From contig JAKSYS010000405.1 in the NCBI GenBank assembly GCA_022925895.1, positions 1-55,643 on the forward strand: 55,643 nucleotides of DNA. The letters run 5' to 3'. The notes beneath the pieces were generated by a model, which was not told the DNA's origin, made no database searches, and saw only the letters and a list, made by a program, of their open reading frames with translations. The position numbers and the translations under genes are program-made. Positions 19,989 to 31,198 of the stretch are shown in pieces. This DNA comes from Fragilaria crotonensis (Eukaryota; Bacillariophyta; Fragilariophyceae; Fragilariales; Fragilariaceae). The first letter of the stretch is position 1, and each line of letters starts with the position of its first letter.

Positions 19989-22595
19989 GGCAACCTGTCT
20001 GGAGGCCGAATCAACCAGTCAGCAAAGCTAACCTGTGTGCAGGGCTGATGAAGTATTTTTTTCGAGCAAGAAATTTTGTGTGCACGCAGAAACAGAGAAC
20101 TCTACTTGTTTTCACTCGACGTCAGCCGATTTGTGCCGTAGAAATTGGCCTTCTAATAATCCTGAACAACGACGAAAGGTACATCTCTCGGAGTCTAAGT
20201 AACTTCTGCTGGGTGTTCTCAAGCAGTAGAGTCCATATAGAATGTGCCACCTATAACTTGGATCACACTACGGGATGATACGCAGCGTTTTCGTAGTACG
20301 CACTTAAATCTAACGAATAGAGGTATGATGCTGTAGTACGTAGCGTACAATGTTATGCAGAAAGTGTGCTGTGCACCTGGTATTGCACCTTTATCTAGTG
20401 CGTATCGTAGCCAGTGTATCAGGGCGTGACCATCCCGCTTTTTAATCTAAGCTCCAAGGGCGTATAACCGTTTAATGGGTGGAGAGGGTACAAGTTGATG
20501 AAAGTGTTCCAGATGTTACTTTTCCTACTCTCATAACTGTCACAGTCAAAGACCATAGGTGCCTAGAAAAAACACCATTTGTTTGGAAGATCTCAATGAA
20601 CTAGGTGAATCGGTGGAACAGATGGCCAGCTGTTGACACCAAAAACAGCTAGGAAAGAGAATGGAGGATTATTACTACTTCCAGCAGAAGAGTGCTCCCA
20701 GAGGCAGGAATGGTGCAATGAATGCAAAAAGGCAGCCTTCTGGAATTACAGAGTACTTGCTGATTTTGAAATGTTTTTCATGAGAAGCAAGTACAAGTGG
20801 AAGTTTTGATAAATGGCAGACAAATGGCTCTCATGTGCGCAAAAACAATGGCAGAACTAACTACTAGAATTGGACATTTTCTCTGGTGAAAGTACCACGA
20901 TTTAGGATTACCGTAGAAGTAGATGTCCTCACGCTTCATGTTCCAAAGGTGACAATGCTGCTGAGGATGCGTATTCTGACACTGATACAAGAAAAAGAGG
21001 GCCTGTAGCAGTATTCATATCCTCCTGCTGTGGCTGAACTCTGACAAAATGCTGGGGATTTTTACATCACGACTGAAATGATTGCTTTTCCTTGTATGTA
21101 CGTACTAGTTCTTGATGCGGATGAGAAGTGTGACATGTGCAAAGCAAGGCAGACAAAGAAAAAAGCATGAACAGTGGGTTTATCTTGGTAAAAAGGAGTA
21201 AGCCCATGCTGCAAGTAAGCAGAGACAGCAAAGCAGCTTCTCCAAGGTCTCCCTTTTACCTTTTAGGGGGAAATGCTGACACAGCAAGTCAGAAATGCAA
21301 CAAAATCAGGCATCCAATATATTGAAGGGAGTTGAAGTTTCAACAGTGAATTGCAAGAAGACAATGGCTGTACTGAACATTCAAGCCAAAAGTGATGTCT
21401 TGATGGAGTTTGCGATACTGCCTCTTGGAACTTAAGGATCAAACAGATACAGATACAATGTTTCCTGTAGTGTGCAACCTAACCCTGTGCGTTGTGGAGC
21501 ACTAACTACAGTGTACGTTGCTTTGCCACTGCTGCTGGTAACCTGCTGGTAACATAGGAGAAGACAATGCTGCTACCTACTAATGTCAATAGTCAAGACA
21601 GGGGAAAAACAAGCCATCGGTGACTGCAAATCTTCTTCTCCATTTGTAGTAGCTGATTTCAATAAGGATGCCTTTGATGTGGAGTGACAAGAAGACATGA
21701 TGTGATTTATTAGAGTGCAAGGTGTAGCTGCAAGTACTAGTGTACTAAATCGTGAAACTGCAATCAATACACCAACTTCTTTTGAAATTGTGCTGTTTAT
21801 TACTAGATAGAATACATTAATATGTTCCTCAGAAATGCTATGTGAAAATGTGTTTTGTTGCTTCTTGTGCTCTGCTTAGAAAACCCCTAAAACTGAAATC
21901 CTTCAATACCCTTACCAATGCAGCCCTAACAGCGGGCGTCTTGTTGCTGTTTCAATCCCATGGTTTTTGCTAAGGCATTTTGAGTTCTTTGCCATGCAGC
22001 CATGCACCAGCCATGCACGCGTAACTCCTGAATCAATTCGTTCAGATACACACCTACTACTGGTACCGGCTACCGGCAGTATAGAGTATCGAGTAAAGAA
22101 AATACGGTACTCCAGTACGTCGTACGTTGTTCGCTTCAAGTACCGGAGCAACAGTACAAGTACTTATGATAGCCACACTATATCGGTAGGTGTATGGTCA
22201 CGATGTCATACTTCAGAGAGTGTACCTGTAGTAGTGCATATACCTGTCATCGTAAAAGTTGAAACGTGCAAGTTGAAATACTCGTACTAGTACTGTGTTT
22301 GGGTGTATTTTTAGGAGTACTTGCGCTACTACCGGTAGTAGCACGTCGGATCCAACGCGTTTGGTGCCCTCGGCCCTCGGGGCGACGAGATCTTCATTAC
22401 CTTCTTTGGCGCCTACAAGAGCTAGAGCGTTGTGTGGCGTTCCGACAAAGATACCCTCGGAATGCCTTCAAGTTCTATCGTTCCCACTAGAATGGCGAGT
22501 GTTCGGCCATCTAGCATTCCCTCTAGGAGGCCTTCTAACTCATTGTTGCCTTCTGGAAAGCCAATCTTTGCTCCCTCAAGGGATCCTTCTCGAAT
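19989..22595. other. Gene-poor spacer upstream of the Cache receptor
   Basis: The first few hundred bases should contain the receptor promoter. No gene is recognised. Stretches around 20640-21700 look like eroded protein-coding or transposon sequence, but no frame stays open beyond ~65 codons. From about 22040 to 22350 the DNA is rich in GTAC/CCGG palindromes. At 22470-22590 a plus-strand frame encodes a short Pro/Ser-rich stretch (PSSIPSRRPSNSLLPS), possibly a fragment of a PS-repeat protein. Confidence 0.5.
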
Positions 22596-22816
22596 CGATC
22601 GCAGTTTTGATGCGACGCGACGCGACGCCAAAAATGCTTTAAAAACGAGCTCTCCCGTCGATCATTTCGTCATCCGAAACTTTACGTTTCTTCCCTTGCC
22701 TGTGGCTTCTCGAATGCCATCACGATCGCAGTTTTGATGCGGCGCCAAAAATGCATCAACAAAACCGCTTTGCCGTCGATCATTTCCTCGCCCGAAACGT
22801 TACTTTCTTCCCTTGA
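22596..22816. repeat. Imperfect tandem duplication, ~127-bp period
   Basis: Two copies begin with CGATCGCAGTTTTGATGCG at 22596 and 22723. They share CGCCAAAAATGC, CGTCGATCATTTC and TTTCTTCCCTTG in the same order. They differ by indels, including a short ACGCG expansion in the first copy. The function is unknown. Confidence 0.75.
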
Positions 22817-23549
22817 TGGTGTCTGAGGCAAAATAATGACGATCTGTTGTTTGAATCTCTACGGGTTGTTGTCATCAATACTTCCAATACGGTGTGTTTT
22901 AATCGTTTGATCACTCGTCGCCATGCAACTACGTTCAGCTTGAACCGTCAACACCAACGTTGCGGAGTGAACGCGGCGAGTGAACCCAACTTGAACGAGC
23001 CCCATCTTGACGACCGAGGCATGTTTCTGAATCGAAGCGCCCCTCGCCATGACCCAGGTATAGAAGTTTGTGGGGCAGCGTGCTTTAGCTGCAAAGTTCA
23101 CATGGTATTGAGGTTGCTGATCTCGAATCCGAACTATGCTTTCCTCACCCTCGATGGCGGCTGACATTCCATACTGCGTTCGATCGAACTTCAATCCGGA
23201 AACGACAACAGTTGATCGGAGCGGCAATCAACCGGCAGAAGCCATTCTACTACAAGCTGCACACCCCATACCGTTCGTAGTGACCATGCAACACGAAGAA
23301 ATCTCCACAGGTATCAAGTTCTACATTCGATGGTAATGATGACAGATATGTTGCTCATCCTAGGCATTCAGTTGGAGCCAAGCTAAGAGCCAGTGGACAT
23401 CCTTGGTTGAGCATTTAGAAAAAGTCGGTCCTCTCACTTTTCCTGCAAGACATTCGTTATGACTCATTTTAGCCTTTCATTCTAGTAAGCTTTAATTATT
23501 CCCTTTAGGTAGCAGCCTGTCGAAGCACTTCCGAACAACCCTGGCGCTA
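22817..23549. other. Spacer downstream of the 23.5-kb sHSP gene
   Basis: Overlapping open frames occur on both strands (plus 22847-23164, minus 22859-23227), but neither shows a recognisable domain, signal peptide or repeat. I do not call a gene. Confidence 0.45.
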
Positions 23550-24044
23550 TCAATCCCCATGTTCCGTCGAACCGAAATCACAATGTGCAATAGTAAGTGA
23601 CTCCTCTGAGTCAACGCTATCATTCGTTTCTATCCCGCTCTCGTCAGTAACTTCGTTCAGCTCCAAATTGCATTCAGGTACGGACAAAGTCAAGACTTGG
23701 TTCTTAAGGTCGGCCGTGAGCCTGTTCTTGTCGACGGAATCATCGACGTAAAAGGTTTGCTGGAATTTATAGCGTTTCCGTGCTGTTTTGTCTGTCGAGA
23801 TGTAGCTTCGTGTTCCGGTGATGGTTAATCTATTGCAGTTTAGATTCACGTTCAGGTCTCTCTGTCGGAGTCCAGGTAGCGCAATCGCTAGTTGAAAAAC
23901 ATTATCCTTCTTGATCGCCATGTATGTTGACTCTCTTACAGATTGGAATTCTGATCGCCGTTCTGAAGTAGGAAAGCGACCGCCTGAGTCTTTTCGAAAC
24001 ACAACCCCCTCGAAGAGAAACGGGCTGTAGGGCGAAAGACTCAT
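23550..24044 (-). CDS. HSP20: Small heat shock protein (HSP20), divergent member
   Basis: This is a 164-residue ATP-independent holdase chaperone of the alpha-crystallin family. The alpha-crystallin domain spans about residues 42-124: AIALPGLRQRDLNVNLNCNR (beta3/4 with the usual PG), then RYKFQQTFYVDDSVD, then the hallmark NQVLTLSVPE near its end. The C-terminal tail is acidic and Ser-rich, and no clear IXI motif is visible. The N-terminus (MSLSPYSPFLFEG) shares the MSL start of the minus-strand paralogues, but the rest is much diverged. It stands 10 kb from the main sHSP cluster (34.3-43.7 kb). Confidence 0.88.
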   Translation of the reverse strand: MSLSPYSPFLFEGVVFRKDSGGRFPTSERRSEFQSVRESTYMAIKKDNVFQLAIALPGLRQRDLNVNLNCNRLTITGTRSYISTDKTARKRYKFQQTFYVDDSVDKNRLTADLKNQVLTLSVPECNLELNEVTDESGIETNDSVDSEESLTIAHCDFGSTEHGD

Positions 24045-25525
24045 CGCTTTTCCGTTGTCGTTGTTTTGTCAACAGAAGCACTCAAAAATGTTTTGTCTAC
24101 CAGAGAAATGAATCTTGTGTGTCAGGCGATTTGTGTATGTTGTTGATGTTTCATCGCTTTTCAAAATGTGAGAGCACCGTGCTGCTTATGTCAGTTGGGC
24201 CGTTGGACGATCGCGGGACAACTTTGTTTGAAGGGCTTCAAACCAGACATAAATCCTGTCTTTTTCGATGTTCGTCCAGACAATTGAAGCGTTGAGCCGC
24301 ATTCGCTAAAAATCCTAGTCAAAATTATTCTGGAATACAGTGCAAACGTTTAGAAAACGCATACTCCGAGTACAGCTCTTCACACCCACACTCTCCGTAC
24401 ACCAGATTACTATTTGTTGCGTGAACGGAGTAATCTAGTAATCTACAGTACTCGGATTACAGTACAAAGTTCGGAGCAGTTGCACCTGTGTTTAGCGATC
24501 TGCGCTTGTATGTTGTATGCACGACTATCATAGTCGGTACAAGTAGCGTACTGGTACCAGGTGACGGAGATGACGTACGAGAAAACGTTCACACAGTCTT
24601 TAGTCCTGCGCCGTTACTGAATTTTAACTTCATTTTGAACTTTGGGAACTGCTCAAACGCACGACTGGTTTTCACTTGTTTTTAGTTCGTAGGGGGGACC
24701 ATTCAGCCCTCGACGCTAGAAGGCGAGTTTCCAATCTTGATCTTCGAGTCCAGACTCACTTATAAGACCACCCTAACAGGATCGACAAGCTAGATTCTGA
24801 CACCTACCGGTAGTGCCGGGATTCGTAGTTTAGGAGGCGACGTCCTGGTTTGCGACTTAAGATAGATAGCGTCTACTAGGATATAAACCACTATTTCAAC
24901 CGAGATCTCAGGGCAAGGGCAGTGGACGACGACATTAACTTGGAATCAACTGCAACTACTATTGTCAACAAAGTCAGCGACTAAAGTCCAAGACAGCGTG
25001 TGCGTGCTCTGACGTGAGGTGGAACTGAACCGTTTCGGTCCATTTAGGGCGAGGAACTGCCTTTCGGGCTAAACACCTCCATGATCCCTGTTGCCTGGCG
25101 CTGAAATACGAAAACATGAAAAAGACTCTTCACCATTCGTGGCTAGCTGCGCAGAAGTGAACATGGTCGTTCCCGTCGTCGGTGTGTCGCTAAACCGCAA
25201 GAAACAGAAACATGAGCTGACCGGGACCAACGTACCTGGTACTGAGGCCACAACTATTGTTGGCACATCAAGAAGTTCAGATCTCTAATAAAAAATCAAA
25301 TAGCGGGGAACGTGCGCGATCTTTCTAACACATAAGATATGGCGACGGATTTTGTACACTTCCTGTACGTGTTAGGCGATAAATGTATTACAAGTACTGT
25401 GCAAGAATCAACTCTGTGTTTGCTCTGCATTCCTAGTACTGTAGACGTTGGACTTCTGTGTACAGTACTGGCCTTACCCGAACGAAGTATGAATTGTTTT
25501 CTTGCAGAGGGTGCACAGTGCACAG
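24045..25525. other. Spacer with GTAC- and TAATC-rich palindromes
   Basis: This stretch holds the sHSP upstream region and then unassigned DNA. At 24360-24480 sequences around CTCCGAGTAC and ACAGTACTCGGATTAC recur in both orientations. No open frame longer than ~80 codons looks coding. Confidence 0.5.
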
Positions 25526-25971
25526 CAGTGCATGACATCGGGGCCCGTTAGCCGCAGCCGGCCGGAAACCGTGGGCCGGCCGTGATTTCGGGCGGCTGCG
25601 GTCCGTGTATTTAGGTCCCGGCCGGTTCCGGCCGGCTCCGGTCGATTCCTATCACTGTTCGGCCCATCGCGGGTCAAGGGCAGATCACCTGTCATTTTTC
25701 ACGGTTACGGTGGTTGGTGATTACGTACTGTTAGTAAAGTACTGTGTACTAGGTTTCTACTACGTACTGTACTTCCGTGCGACTGCGGCCGGGTACGGGT
25801 ACGGGCAGTGACAGTCCTGCAGCGGCCCAGCGCGGGCAGGGACTGTCGGACTGCGGACGGGTACGGCCGGGCCAACGTATCGGCATACGGCCGGCTGCGG
25901 CCATAAGCCTCTGCGAAAAATCGGCCGGCTGCGGGTTCGGGTATCGTTTTTATCTCAGATGTCATGCACTG
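25526..25971. mobile_element. hAT-like non-autonomous element (MITE), GC-rich
   Basis: This is a 446-bp element with perfect 14-bp terminal inverted repeats, CAGTGCATGACATC on the left and GATGTCATGCACTG on the right. It is flanked by a perfect 8-bp target duplication GTGCACAG at 25518-25525 and 25972-25979. The CA(G)-start TIR and 8-bp duplication are hAT hallmarks. A second inverted pair (CCGCAGCCGGCCG) lies just inside the ends. The interior is dominated by CGGCCGG/GGGTACGG strings, much richer in GC than its surroundings, and has no transposase ORF. Confidence 0.85.
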
Positions 25972-25979
25972 GTGCACAG

Positions 25980-27010
25980 GTGCACATGTGCGAGGCATGG
26001 TAATTGTCACATGAGACATAACTGACGTTCGGGGTTCCAAGTCATTAGATCCGAGTCGAAACCACCTGAGTGACGATTTTTGACGTCAGCATGTGGAGTC
26101 CATACACAAAGATTGCGTAGAAAATTAACTCCACGCGTAGCTAATTGACGATGGGAATCTTACATTATGTGTGCATCACATTCCCGTTGCGATTGTTCTG
26201 TTGGCGTTAACGGCATGCACATGCACTCGAACGGATATGTTCCTACCTGGTGTGCATACCTGCGAGTGGTATACAAGTATGTCATACTCAACTCTACGCA
26301 CACGTCGTACACAAAGAGAGAATGATGTTCGTAACTTGTCATCAGGGTATTATACTATGCATACAGTACAAAATATTTCGAGTGGCCCATGGTATCATAT
26401 CATAGGTAATACCTGATACATACCCGAGTTCAAGATACGTCTTACTTCGAAGCCTACATTTGCTGTAAATCCACTAACTGTACTGGAGACTACGCAGGTC
26501 TACTTCCACTACTACACTGGAGTACTCAGGCTGCCTGGTACAGAACTCCGGCATTACCGTCGTGAGATTTGTCGATATGGAATTGATGCGATACCGGTGC
26601 TTGTACACCGGTGTTGGTGTCATCCTCCTCAGAAAAATGATAAGATTATCAATCAAAAGCAGAGAGCTTCAATCCCATTTCCACAAATAATGACTACAAT
26701 TACTACATGTTCTGTAAATGCACAGATTGGAAAGAAAAAAGAAGTGAACTATAGAGATATTACAAGCAGATTGTCAGCTGGGGTCCATTGTCCCAAATTA
26801 CATTTTATTGGAATTGTGAATCCAATTGTGTGCCGAATCCGGTTCCGTAGAAATGTACGTATCAGTATTCTTGTACAGGAAGGTCCGGCCCAAGCACGTT
26901 TCGCGATTAACTACTAGATGTAGCTTAAGGATGTGCGCGCCAGCCAATGACCGGCCGGCGTGATGAGAGCTTGTTATGATCTGTGTCGTTTCATTCGAGC
27001 TGGCAAGGTT
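25980..27010. other. Spacer right of the MITE
   Basis: Mixed-composition DNA with scattered GTAC palindromes; short open frames of no more than ~106 codons have no recognisable features. No gene is called. Confidence 0.5.
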
Positions 27011-27278
27011 CAGCAAATGTCAGCAGATTTCTTTTTCGTCAGCAAATGTCAGCAGATTTGCTTTTCGTCAGCAAACGTCAGCAAACTTGATTCTCGTCAG
27101 CAAACGTCAGAAGATGTCAGCATCACCGTAGCTTTTGTACTGGAAGAAACTCGTTTTCGTCATCATATGTCAGAAAATGTCAGCAGATTCGAATTTCGTC
27201 AGCAGACGTCAGCAAATTCGTTTTTTTGTCAGCGGATGTCAGCAGATCTGTCTTTTCGTCAGCAAGTGTCAGCAAAAC
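27011..27278. repeat. 29-bp tandem repeat built on GTCAGCA
   Basis: Units start at 27011, 27040, 27069 and 27098 with an exact 29-bp period (CAGCAAATGTCAGCAGATTT then CTTTTTCGT). After a degenerate middle the same unit resumes to 27278 with a 29-30-bp period. Each unit contains GTCAGCA or a close variant twice. There are no unique spacers, so this is a minisatellite and not a CRISPR array. Confidence 0.9.
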
Positions 27279-28154
27279 GACGATGACGCTGGCATAACCA
27301 GTTTAGCACCAGCCAGACACAGAACGGAAATGATTTTCGCCTCCGGCCAGCGTGAATTCGACCGTGATTCACGACTAAGCGTGTATTGCCGGACCTTCCA
27401 GGGACTCTCGTGGCTGTCAAATTTGAATATGGGCGCGGCTCAATGGCTCACACAAAGATTCAAACGGCACCTAATACAGTAGGTAGAACTCCATACAACG
27501 TGTGTATCCCTAGTATGACATTTCAATATTCAAGCTATATAAATAGAGGAATACATGTGCCCATATTTCAGTTTCATAACCGAAATTCCCTTGATGAAAC
27601 ATTCCGTGACATCTTGCTGACGTCAAAATTCGTCATCCTGGTGGTTTCGACCCTGATCTGCCACGAGGCGCGTCGAAGTGGAAGTTCTCATCAAAAAAGA
27701 TCACAGTTCCAATCCAAAGATCGCGTTCGAAGGTCATATGCATATAACAGTGCTGGGTCTACTCTGTACTCGCAGTACCAGGTAGTTCATTATATATATT
27801 TCATGCATATATATCATAGATGTACAATCAAGAAACAACGCCGAGGAGTGCGTCAGTACATGCTGGATTCGTGTGGGACGTTAATTTTCTAAGTGAAGGA
27901 CGTTGGGAAAGTACCTAAAGCAATCGCAAATACCTAAGTGATGTTTTTTGGTGGTGGATCAAATTTGTTATATACACGTATCCTACATGTCTTTTAAATG
28001 GCCATCCGATACTTCTGTTTGAGACGTATGAGGTACTAGTACCTGGTATGAGGCATGACATCTACTTGCGCACGCGAGGAAACTGTGCGATCAGTCATGT
28101 TCTTCTCACAACAGAACAAAAACTCAGCAAAGAGAAACGGTGAGAGGGAAAGCT
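27279..28154. other. Upstream region of the LRR gene
   Basis: A 168-codon frame (27386-27892) has no recognisable domain and irregular composition, so I treat it as chance. The final ~100 bases include an ACGGTGAGAG string at 28137, resembling a splice donor. A short upstream exon (ATG near 28055) is conceivable but unproven. Confidence 0.4.
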
Positions 28155-29597
28155 ATGAGCATGTGGTTGGCAAACACATCCCTGATGAGACCCTCTATTC
28201 CAGATTGGCTCGAAGACCTCTGTCAGCGCTTGACAGATAATGATCCAACGCTCACAACTCTTGAAATTTCGCATCAAAGAATTGATGACACATCTGTAAA
28301 ATACCTCAGTAAGGCGTTGAATGAGAACCGTACCGTCACAATTCTGATTATTTCACTTTTTAACGTGGTGGACGATGGGTCGTTCACGTTAGGTCAAGTT
28401 ATTAGCGCTAACCGACACATCAAGAAATTACAGTTCCGTGATCTTCACCACTCTCGCGAAGTAATTACACTTTTCGAGGCCGTCGGAAGGAATGACACCA
28501 TCGAAGAATTCTCGCTTCGCCACTGCCGGATATGCAGCCGAAGCGCTGAGTCGCTTGGGATTCTGGTGCGTCATCAACGCTCGATCAAGGAATTGCGTCT
28601 CGTGGACAGTGTCATACTTGGAGATACCTTGCACCCGTTGGCTGAGGGTCTTGTGACCAATAAGACATTGGAAAGACTATTTCTGGTGAACTGCGAAATT
28701 GGGGCGAAGGAGGCGAGCTTTCTAGGTTCCAGGGTGGCCCAGAGTACAACTCTGAAGGAGTTGCACCTCAGTGAAAACAATCTTGGTGACGATGGAGTTC
28801 TGAAATTGTGCAGCGGCATTCAGAGCAACTGCTCACTGACCACACTCGATCTCCGTTCGAACAATATCGGAAGCAAGGGAGCGTTGGCCCTTGAAACGTT
28901 GATTGTACGACACCGGTCACTTACTCATCTGTATGTAGGATGCAATCGGTTGGGCTGTGCCGGAGTAGCTTCCCTTGCAACAGGACTCGCTCAAAGTTCC
29001 AACATTCTTGTTCTGGATCTCAGTGACAATGGTATTGAGGCGTCAGGCGCGGAAGCGCTTGCCAGAACACTCTCCTTCAATCCGAAACTCCAGGATTTGA
29101 ACCTCTCATTCAATTTTCTGGGAGATCAAGGTGCGACTGCGATTTCCTCCGTCTTGGAAACCAACCACATTCTCCTTCGTCTGGGCCTACGTCGGAATCA
29201 TATTAGCAATGTGGGTGCCACAGCGATTGCACAGCTCCTCCCCTCCATGCGGGGCCTACGTGAGCTTGTCCTGACCAAGAATTTGATCGACTGTGACGGA
29301 GCGGCGTTGTTGCTGGCAGGATTGCGAACCAATATGGAACTTGAATACTTACACATTGAGGATTCCGATCTCTCTCAACCAATTCTAACTGAATTAGCCC
29401 ATTGGATTGGTCTTAACCAAGCGGGACGTCGGATCTTCCGAGAGACGAATCTGGATGTGGGACTGTGGGCGCAGGTATTGGCCAAAGTGAACAATGAACC
29501 CAACGTTCTGTTCCACTTCTTGACCGAGAAGCCTGAGTTCTTGCAGCTGAACATGAATAGAGGGATGTACCTTGTGAATGATTTGAGTCGCTTTTGA
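28155..29597 (+). CDS. Leucine-rich repeat protein (RNase-inhibitor/NLR-type LRRs)
   Basis: The protein is 480 residues from the first ATG (another ATG lies two codons on). About twelve LRRs of ~28 residues run from residue ~25 to ~415. They have the RI-type consensus seen in KELHLSENNLGDDGVLKL, TTLDLRSNNIGSKGALAL and LVLDLSDNGIEASGAEAL. A C-terminal cap (LNQAGRRIF, then VLFHFLTEKPEF) resembles the cap common to algal LRR proteins. There is no NACHT/NB-ARC, kinase, signal peptide or transmembrane segment, so it is probably a soluble protein-interaction scaffold. Its binding partner is unknown. It is convergent with the RAD51-like gene (193 bases between stops). Confidence 0.88.
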   Translation: MSMWLANTSLMRPSIPDWLEDLCQRLTDNDPTLTTLEISHQRIDDTSVKYLSKALNENRTVTILIISLFNVVDDGSFTLGQVISANRHIKKLQFRDLHHSREVITLFEAVGRNDTIEEFSLRHCRICSRSAESLGILVRHQRSIKELRLVDSVILGDTLHPLAEGLVTNKTLERLFLVNCEIGAKEASFLGSRVAQSTTLKELHLSENNLGDDGVLKLCSGIQSNCSLTTLDLRSNNIGSKGALALETLIVRHRSLTHLYVGCNRLGCAGVASLATGLAQSSNILVLDLSDNGIEASGAEALARTLSFNPKLQDLNLSFNFLGDQGATAISSVLETNHILLRLGLRRNHISNVGATAIAQLLPSMRGLRELVLTKNLIDCDGAALLLAGLRTNMELEYLHIEDSDLSQPILTELAHWIGLNQAGRRIFRETNLDVGLWAQVLAKVNNEPNVLFHFLTEKPEFLQLNMNRGMYLVNDLSRF

Positions 29598-29790
29598 ACA
29601 TCTCGGAAGCGTTCTTGTGTCGAGTGAGAATTGTGGAACTCGTGTGAGGGACGTGTCAGTGTCCAATTTATTTTTACATAATACTATATGGTATAGCGCT
29701 AATCCTTGCGTTGCAACTACTCGAGTATTTGTCAAACTGCAAATCAGCGTCCTTCCTAGATTATTCATGCAAGTCATGCTCGACATACTA

Positions 29791-30813
29791 TTAGCATGGT
29801 TCGACGTGCTGCTCCTGAATCCCATGCGCAGAAATGGCGAAATGCGTTGTCTCCACTGGCCTGTGAGAATTGCGACGCAACGTCGCTTCGACTTTGGGTC
29901 CCTTGGCAGCAAGCCGAAGGTGTGTTTCGGGGACTCGAGCCGACCATGTGGCACCCAATGCCGAGTCTCCAGATGCTGTTGTTCCATTTGTCATGACGAT
30001 GCGCACTTCTCCTGCTGTAGTGAGGTGGACGAGACGTTTGAGAGTCACACCAATTTGAGTCAACAGGTTCCAATCACTGCAGCCACCAAGACAACCTGAT
30101 GCTGAATCGAGTATCAAAAGTAATGATTTTGGTGAGTCGGCACAAGTGGTGGTGGATGATTCATTTTCCGCCACTTGATGCAAGGCTGTCAAAAGTTGAT
30201 GAGGTGTCGACAGCTGCATCAAGTTGATGTTCTCCAAGACATGTCGCTGTTGAATGCTATGCTGTGACGCAACCAATTGACGCAATCGTCGAGCGAGAGC
30301 GGATGGAGGTGTTGTGGTGGAAATGTACAATACTCGATGTTGCTGTTGCTGTTTCTCATGTTGTAACGAAGACACGGCAAGAGAAAGGCACAATTGTGTC
30401 TTTCCGGAAGCGGAAGGGCCTGTGATTTGGATCAGACGCGAGCTAGACAGCCAGGAACTAAGAATGGTGCATCCAGGAATCACGACTGAGGAGGCATGTC
30501 GTGTTTCAGAATGTCGCCAGTATTCCAAGGCAGTGAGAGATCCGGTGATCAGTCTTTTGTTGCCATCCTGTTTGTCATGTTCAAGTTGTTGTGCCGCGAT
30601 TCGCACTGTATCCGTCGATGTTTGTACTAGGATAGCGTCTGCCACATGTGCTCGAACTTGGTTCCAATAAGAAAGTGGAACCCTCAATTGACCAGCAGTT
30701 GAGGCGGGATCTCGGGCAAGTAAGGCAAGAGGTGTTAAAATCGGAGGTTGGACGTCGTCGCGGAGTTTCTGCAGCAATTCAGGAGCGACACGTAAAGACT
30801 GCAAAGTGGGCAT
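29791..30813 (-). CDS. RAD51-paralogue-like RecA-fold ATPase (RAD51D-like)
   Basis: This is a 340-residue protein of the RecA/RAD51 family, which acts in homologous-recombination repair in the nucleus. Walker A is GPSASGKTQ at about residues 131-139, preceded by a strand of the form SSRLIQITG. Walker B is LLLILDSASG at about 230. Downstream, VRIVMTNGTTASG and ALGATWSARVPETHLRL match the C-terminal block typical of RAD51D/XRCC2-like paralogues. The N-terminal ~80 residues are not recognisable as a helix-hairpin-helix. A Gln/His-rich insertion follows Walker A. The assignment to RAD51D and not another paralogue is tentative. The gene is divergent from the sarcosine-dehydrogenase-like gene across ~385 bases. 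Confidence 0.8.
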   Translation of the reverse strand: MPTLQSLRVAPELLQKLRDDVQPPILTPLALLARDPASTAGQLRVPLSYWNQVRAHVADAILVQTSTDTVRIAAQQLEHDKQDGNKRLITGSLTALEYWRHSETRHASSVVIPGCTILSSWLSSSRLIQITGPSASGKTQLCLSLAVSSLQHEKQQQQHRVLYISTTTPPSALARRLRQLVASQHSIQQRHVLENINLMQLSTPHQLLTALHQVAENESSTTTCADSPKSLLLILDSASGCLGGCSDWNLLTQIGVTLKRLVHLTTAGEVRIVMTNGTTASGDSALGATWSARVPETHLRLAAKGPKVEATLRRNSHRPVETTHFAISAHGIQEQHVEPC

Positions 30814-31198
30814 CCCTGTTTATACAATAGTCCGAGAGCACTTGAAGAGCGTCGTTCAGGTTCTCATTATTGTTGCATCTGGTAACAATGTAGAAATACT
30901 AGAGTGCAGAACGAGAACCTGGTACTACCGAGTCTCCGAATACAACTGTTGCGCTGATCTCAAAACGATTGGATTGTGCCGTGGGAAGTGAAATGGAAGA
31001 ATGGATTATGCTTGTGTTGATAAAAGGTTTTTCTTTCAAAAGATGGCGCGCAATGGAATCCTTGAGTCGTATGAATCGTCTGCACCCACGGATCTTTGTC
31101 TTGGGAGTGATATGCTAAGGAGTGTAGGCTTCGCTCTGTCGTAAAGAGAAGATGAGGTTGAGAACGATGAAAAAGAACACACATACCGACACACGACG

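Noticed and set aside
22859-23227. 122-codon minus-strand ORF
   Set aside because: No recognisable domain, overlaps an equally long plus-strand frame, and lies in a repeat-bearing spacer.
27011-27278. 29-bp repeats considered as CRISPR repeats
   Set aside because: Units abut each other with no unique spacers; this is a minisatellite.
27386-27892. 168-codon plus-strand ORF
   Set aside because: Irregular composition, GTAC-rich DNA inside, no motif, signal peptide or promoter; probably chance.
28055-28240. Upstream exon for the LRR gene
   Set aside because: A donor-like GGTGAGAG is present, but no matching acceptor keeps the LRR frame; left as a possibility only.
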